Shown here in pieces: positions 62,201-64,000 of a stretch of DNA of 64,000 bases; the stretch's first letter is position 1; each line of letters starts with the position of its first letter. The position numbers and the translations under genes were made by a program. This stretch comes from JBHEBG01 sp046557915 (lineage in GTDB: Bacteria > Bacteroidota > Bacteroidia > Flavobacteriales > Flavobacteriaceae). The stretch covers positions 28,069-92,068 of the forward strand of contig NZ_JBHEBG010000008.1 of the NCBI RefSeq assembly GCF_046557915.1, in the 5' to 3' direction. The notes under the pieces were generated by a model. That model had not been told where the DNA came from and made no database searches. It saw nothing but the letters and a program-made list of their open reading frames with translations.

Positions 62201-62743
62201 GTTACTGGAACAAGAAATACCGGTATCGCTGGTGACAATGTTCTCGGAAATGCTATTCTATTCGGATCTACTTTGACCAGGAGTACATCGACAGTTTTGG
62301 AAACATTCCCAACTACTTTTCCAGAGCAAAAGTTTGCGGACTTTTCTGAATTAGATGATATTGCAAAAAGAATGAGAGGTTTAGAAAGTTTGAATAAATA
62401 TAAAGGACTTAGTTCATCCCTAACAAAAGGCCTTGCGGGATTAAGTATTGCTAATGATTTAACTAGATATGGATTGGGTCTGCAATCTGGTGCCAGGACT
62501 ACATATCACCTTACTGGTACTGGTATTGCCTTGGGCGTTGGGTATTTAGTAAGTGCCCCTGCTTCATTGGCAGCTACCGCAGCGTTCATAGCAGGTGAAA
62601 AGTATTATGATTCGGTTCAAGCTAGTAAAGCATTCAATGCAAGCAATCGAGCAAGTATAGAAATAGGTGGGGGTAATCCTGATGCAAATATAATTTCAGT
62701 TAGAGCAATGGAAAATTTTATCTCAGGTGGAGAATTTCAATAA
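56285..62743 (+). CDS. RHS polymorphic toxin with Ig-like repeat array, DUF6443-type region and hydrophobic C-terminal tip
   Basis: This 2152-residue protein has a signal peptide, then nine Ig-like modules of about 80 residues (residues about 110-838). A calcium-site-rich segment follows ('WYLDADADGYAP', 'EDDDNDGLGDPN'), then a DUF6443-type region ('RTYQAERTDATAFF', 'IGYFDGLGRPIQQIGIDHTP') and RHS repeats to an RHS core near residue 1872 ('DLRRYDPAIARWTAIDPVVH', 'YNAFDNNPVFWTDPSGA'). The core marks the cleavage point. The last 240 residues are the variable tip, with a hydrophobic stretch near 2075-2110 ('GIALGVGYLVSAPASLAATA', 'AFIAGEKYYDS'). I do not recognise the tip; it looks membrane-active. 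The next gene, 8 nt downstream, encodes a small membrane protein, the usual arrangement of a toxin with its immunity protein. Ig-like modules may anchor or present the shell at the surface. Confidence 0.87.
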   Translation: MKTNHKNINPVYSIFVTIFLFFCTGMSTAQQISGRSTVDEGSTNVYLLSGVTITSWNVSGAASWTTIGGGVRVTAGSSNFTISANFTQAPGFTAKFVTVNPTGPTPPSRPPTPSVTKFCDYTRLTRANPPSGVTYYWQSSSSGTSRSNASSSINRSTGTVYYLRARNNSSGLWSPIRSVSYTIDYAPSAPLSPTVTNNCGNTVLTRSNPNPTSNVTWYWQSSANGTSTSQSQLTKTLTSGTVYYLRAKTNGVNCWGPARTINYTVDNGPATPAAPTIQSSSCGNVVLARANPPSGVTYYWQTSATGTSRSNSSQTISLSSGSVRYLRGRNSNGCWSNASSRTYNISSPPATPTAPTVSANNCDNTVITRSNPPSGVTWYWQTSANGTSTSDSASTITRTNGTTQYLRARNSAGCWSTSSSSVSYDITYSPSAPLTPTIDAQNCGSTVLRRDNPNPTANVTWYWQNSSNGTSTGNSQPTISLNSGTVYYLRAKTNGTNCWGPARAINYTVDNGPAQPAAPTIQSNNCGSVVLARTNPPSGVTFYWQTSATGTSTSSASSTLTVSSGSTYYLRARNSNGCWSSASSRTYNINNPPATPAAPTVSANNCDNTVIARSNPPSGVTWYWQNSASGTDTINSDATITKINGTTQYLRARNSAGCWSDNASSVTYDIMYSPSAPLTPTIENFCGSTVLTRDNPNPTAPVTWYWQDTADGTSTANGDLTVTLTSGTVYYLRAKTDGTDCWGEPRIINYTVNQVPDLPTGSGVSQCGEGTFDLVASVGANGNTLRWYDVANGGTSLGTGETFTTPTISENTTYYVESYNSVTDCVSPTRHAIVATVTSGITWYLDADADGYAPINNGTVSSCDSPGPNYTQNVLPETDCNDDNQNINPTTIWYEDDDNDGLGDPNNPSSPSCTPPSGYVANDDDQCPMVTSSSNDCGGGPNDPLDQNYVYTRTYQAERTDATAFFTPNDSLIQTIGYFDGLGRPIQQIGIDHTPDKADVVTFMDYDDYGRVLQEFLPYPETDSDLGTYRLTAESKTMLYYDDVKYQTTNPYSEIAFEVSPLNRALKQAAPGNDWAMGNGHEIEFDYLANTSADDIKRYRVTLSFADNTYFPTLILDGDYAAGELTKTITYDENHTSGKNHSTEEFADKQGRIILKRTYANAQAHDTQYVYDDFGNLSYVLTPKMEPSTASLSEIISNMDALGYRYVYDQRNRIVVKQIPGKEEEHIVYNTLDQPIMTQDANQRLINEWLFTKYDQFGRVAYTGKAIDTSTRETIQGIVNDLTTPLWVVQGSEDNYGGTDIFYNNGAYPIDSLTEVLTINYYDNYNSARSGTATSVTSFGITSTSDVQGLATENKVKVLDVSTAHWITSVNYYDEKARPIYIYTENSYLSTVDLVEMKLDFAGRTLKSRIAHTRDGNTIVTIDNFTYDHVGRLLVQTQCIGDETLGYSCDGASGGSAPANLILDGNINDNQVATTSIVLQPNATVVPNAILSIDPNAIGSGSTEELIVLNTYDELGRLDEKKVGGIVDATDVLNSIGLQTVNFNYNVRDWLTGINDQDKYDNDLSIDANDLFAFKIDYNNTVAGETPLYNGNISKTLWRTNNDSPSLRSYAYSYDPLNRITSAIDDTADSRYSLTNIEYDKNGNIEKLRRNGHTDTGATAFGVMDDLTYAYAGNQLQSVSDTAESTGFSDVNSSGSDYTYDQNGNMISDTNKGITSISYNHLNLPAQVDFGSDNIQYVYSATGSKLRKIVSTGTTTDYAKGYMYVNNQLEFFGHPEGYVAPDGSGGYDYVYNYTDNVGNIRLSYTDANGDGNIDSSNEIIKENNFYPFGLKHKGYNEVVSSLGNSTAKKWQFNGVELEESFGINLYEMDLRRYDPAIARWTAIDPVVHYDFSTYNAFDNNPVFWTDPSGANSFEDRKRAKDNESENIWRDRFGPQYIAGNTGGSNDGCCPTSYRGSGVAIGDNVVNVLDEVVVTGTRNTGIAGDNVLGNAILFGSTLTRSTSTVLETFPTTFPEQKFADFSELDDIAKRMRGLESLNKYKGLSSSLTKGLAGLSIANDLTRYGLGLQSGARTTYHLTGTGIALGVGYLVSAPASLAATAAFIAGEKYYDSVQASKAFNASNRASIEIGGGNPDANIISVRAMENFISGGEFQ
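56614..58560 (+). repeat. Tandem Ig-like module array with a three-module higher-order period
   Basis: Eight similar modules (each about 240-250 nt) are followed by a ninth divergent one (to about 58800). Each has a Cys near the start, 'SNPPSGVTWYWQ' or 'NPNPTSNVTWYWQ', 'GTS', and 'YLRA(R/K)'. Modules 2, 5 and 8 match best; so do 3 and 6, and 4 and 7. A block of three modules, about 730 nt, has therefore been duplicated (near 56863, 57589 and 58322). Module 1 stands apart. Confidence 0.85.
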
Positions 62744-62751
62744 ATAGGTTT

Positions 62752-63279
62752 ATGAGTTACACTTATTCAATCAATTTTGAAAGGAAGAGGAAGTACTTCT
62801 ATAACTTTTTGTTAATGGCTTTATTCATAGATTTTTTGATAGTTTGCTTAATTGCATTTACGTATAATCTATCTTTAAATATTTCGATGAAGGTATTTTT
62901 TATATTGTTCTTGTTGACACTAATTTTTTACATCATACCTTTAGTTTTTTTGTATATCAATTATATGAGATACAATAAAGACAGTAGATTAATGATAGAA
63001 AACTCTCTCATGAAATTTTCTTCTAAGAGAAGAGAAATTGATTTTTCAATTACTGATGTGGCCTATATTTCTATTCATATGTCTGTCACACTCTTTGAAA
63101 AAAGGATTAGATGGTTTTTTTGGGATGAATTGTTTTATTATAAGATTCACCTTGAAAATGGGAGTCCAATTTTGATATCCTGTTTTTTATGTGATGATCT
63201 ATTAAAACATTTTCCGAATGTGGAGATTCAAAGAAAAAAACAATTTTTTCCTAGAGTATTGGTACCCCCGCTACGTTAA
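62752..63279 (+). CDS. Small membrane protein, probable immunity protein for the RHS toxin
   Basis: This 175-residue protein has two adjacent membrane helices (about 17-39, 'FLLMALFIDFLIVCLIAF', and 47-70, 'VFFILFLLTLIFYIIPLVFL') and a basic, aromatic C-terminal domain ('DFSITDVAYISIHMSVTLFE'). It has no recognised enzyme motif. It follows the RHS toxin gene by 8 nt and is closed by a strong terminator, so the two form the end of one operon. Immunity proteins against pore-forming colicins are also small membrane proteins, and the toxin tip here is hydrophobic. The role is inferred from position and topology. Confidence 0.65.
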   Translation: MSYTYSINFERKRKYFYNFLLMALFIDFLIVCLIAFTYNLSLNISMKVFFILFLLTLIFYIIPLVFLYINYMRYNKDSRLMIENSLMKFSSKRREIDFSITDVAYISIHMSVTLFEKRIRWFFWDELFYYKIHLENGSPILISCFLCDDLLKHFPNVEIQRKKQFFPRVLVPPLR

Positions 63280-63346
63280 TCTCACAAATTAGCGCTATTA
63301 CCTGTATTAGTGTATAACCTGTTTGTTATCAAGGAAACATATTTAT

Positions 63347-63372
63347 AAGAGGCCGTTATTAAACGGCCTCTT
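63347..63372 (+). terminator. Rho-independent terminator after the toxin/immunity pair
   Basis: An 11-bp perfect stem AAGAGGCCGTT/AACGGCCTCTT with loop ATTA is followed by GTTATC. It lies 67 nt past the immunity gene and separates it from the displaced RHS cassette. Confidence 0.75.
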
Positions 63373-63461
63373 GTTATCTGCTAAAGAATGGAATTTCTCG
63401 TAAAGCCCAAGTAAAGGCGGTTTGCTTTCTCTTGGTGTTTCAAACTAGCACCTAACTGTAT

Positions 63462-64000
63462 ATGAACATCTATCTTGTCACGGATGAATTATTTAACTTT
63501 AGCCTAAGTCATAACCAAGGATCCAACCCATTGTACAACGGAAACATAGCACAGGCCCAATGGCGTACTGCAAATACGGACAATGTATTGAAATCCTATC
63601 AATATTCCTACGATGCCCTTAACCGGATTACGGACGCCGCGGATAACATGGGCGGCAACTATGGGATTTCAGACCTTACCTATGACAAGAACGGCAACAT
63701 CATGACACTATCACGTCAGGGACATAACGTTGGCACCCCCATCCTGGGATACGATAACAACAATGACGGTCAGGACGACCATTTCGGCGCTATGGACGTA
63801 CTGGACTACGCCTATCACAATGGCCAGATGAGCAACAGGCTCTACAAGGTCCGAGACGACGGTGAGGACGCCTATGGCTTCAAGGACAGTAGCGGGGATA
63901 CCCAGGACTACTGGTACGACGATAACGGGAACATGACGTCCGACCTCAATAAGGGGATAGCCGCAGGTGGGATAGAGTACAACCATCTGAATTTGCCTAC
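63462..64000 (+). pseudogene. Displaced RHS cassette (5'-truncated, runs off the window)
   Basis: The frame from the ATG at 63462 encodes RHS sequence with no N-terminal part: 'ELFNFSLSHNQGSNPLYNGN', 'WRTANTDNVLKSYQYSYDAL', 'NRITDAADN', 'LTYDKNGNIMTLSRQGHN', 'DLNKGIAAGGIEYNHLNLPT'. It aligns with residues about 1570-1720 of the RHS toxin encoded at 56285-62743 but is diverged. It has no signal peptide or RHS N-terminus and lies behind a terminator. This is the pattern of an orphan toxin-tip cassette that can recombine with the full-length gene. Whether the far end holds an RHS core and a new tip is not visible. Confidence 0.75.

Overview
The window looks like chromosome from a marine Flavobacteriaceae-type Bacteroidota; no genus can be named. 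The basis is the gene content: many lipoproteins with a Bacteroidota-style lipobox, a TonB-dependent receptor with a carboxypeptidase-like N-terminal domain, GH92/GH130/DUF4838 glycan genes, the split RHS proteins with a DUF6443-type region that are common in this phylum, a double-glycine natural-product precursor with a C39-like VKOR partner, and AT-rich spacers without clear Shine-Dalgarno sites. There is one assembly gap (14099-14194).

Layout. (1) 1-12786, minus strand: an insecticidal-type Tc toxin locus, a fused TcB-TcC protein followed by a TcA-like protein that runs off the left edge. (2) 13020-14333: a broken tyrosine integrase, an intact tRNA-Pro(GGG), and a tandem array in which a GIY-YIG nuclease gene alternates with copies of the 5' half of that tRNA. 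The integrase remnant abutting the tRNA suggests that the Tc locus is a genomic island. (3) 14620-25519, plus strand: a tight operon for mannose-rich or N-glycan-type glycans (sodium:solute symporter, GH130 phosphorylase, CBM9-like protein, two GH92 mannosidases, a DUF4838/GH163-type endo-glycosidase) without an adjacent SusC/SusD pair. (4) 25540-34076, minus strand: a catabolic set in which nearly every soluble enzyme carries an export signal (two RidA proteins, a SelA-like PLP lyase, an RraA-like aldolase, an amidohydrolase, a sorbosone-dehydrogenase/cytochrome c fusion, a CBM9-like lipoprotein) plus a BASS-type transporter. (5) 34386-37344, minus strand: a thioredoxin-like protein and a TonB-dependent receptor.

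(6) 37744-39683, plus strand: a C39-like/VKOR/thioredoxin membrane protein and a Cys-rich peptide with a GG leader. (7) 39719-45991, minus strand: a compact type II secretion/type IV pilus-like operon (pseudopilin, prepilin peptidase, GspE ATPase, secretin, PilM/PilN-like, PilO/GspM-like) with no GspF/PilC gene. (8) 46178-50825: a sigma factor with a TPR-bearing anti-sigma-like partner, divergent from a TPR-CHAT protease-like protein. (9) 51048-64000, plus strand: a fibre-like protein, a degenerate copy of its tail, a two-gene RHS system whose second protein has a higher-order repeat of Ig-like modules and a hydrophobic C-terminal tip, a probable membrane immunity protein, a terminator and a displaced RHS cassette running off the right edge.

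The most suggestive link is a motif found by eye, GTAAC-N15-G(A/T)(C/T)AT. It occurs twice in a tandem 54-bp duplication between the sigma-factor gene and the CHAT gene, once 28 nt upstream of the pseudopilin operon, and once upstream of the fibre-like gene that precedes the RHS system. It resembles a sigma-factor promoter and would tie regions 7, 8 and 9 into one regulon. That is inference and needs a motif search and transcript mapping. All domain calls come from reading translated sequence and recalling families; no database search was run.
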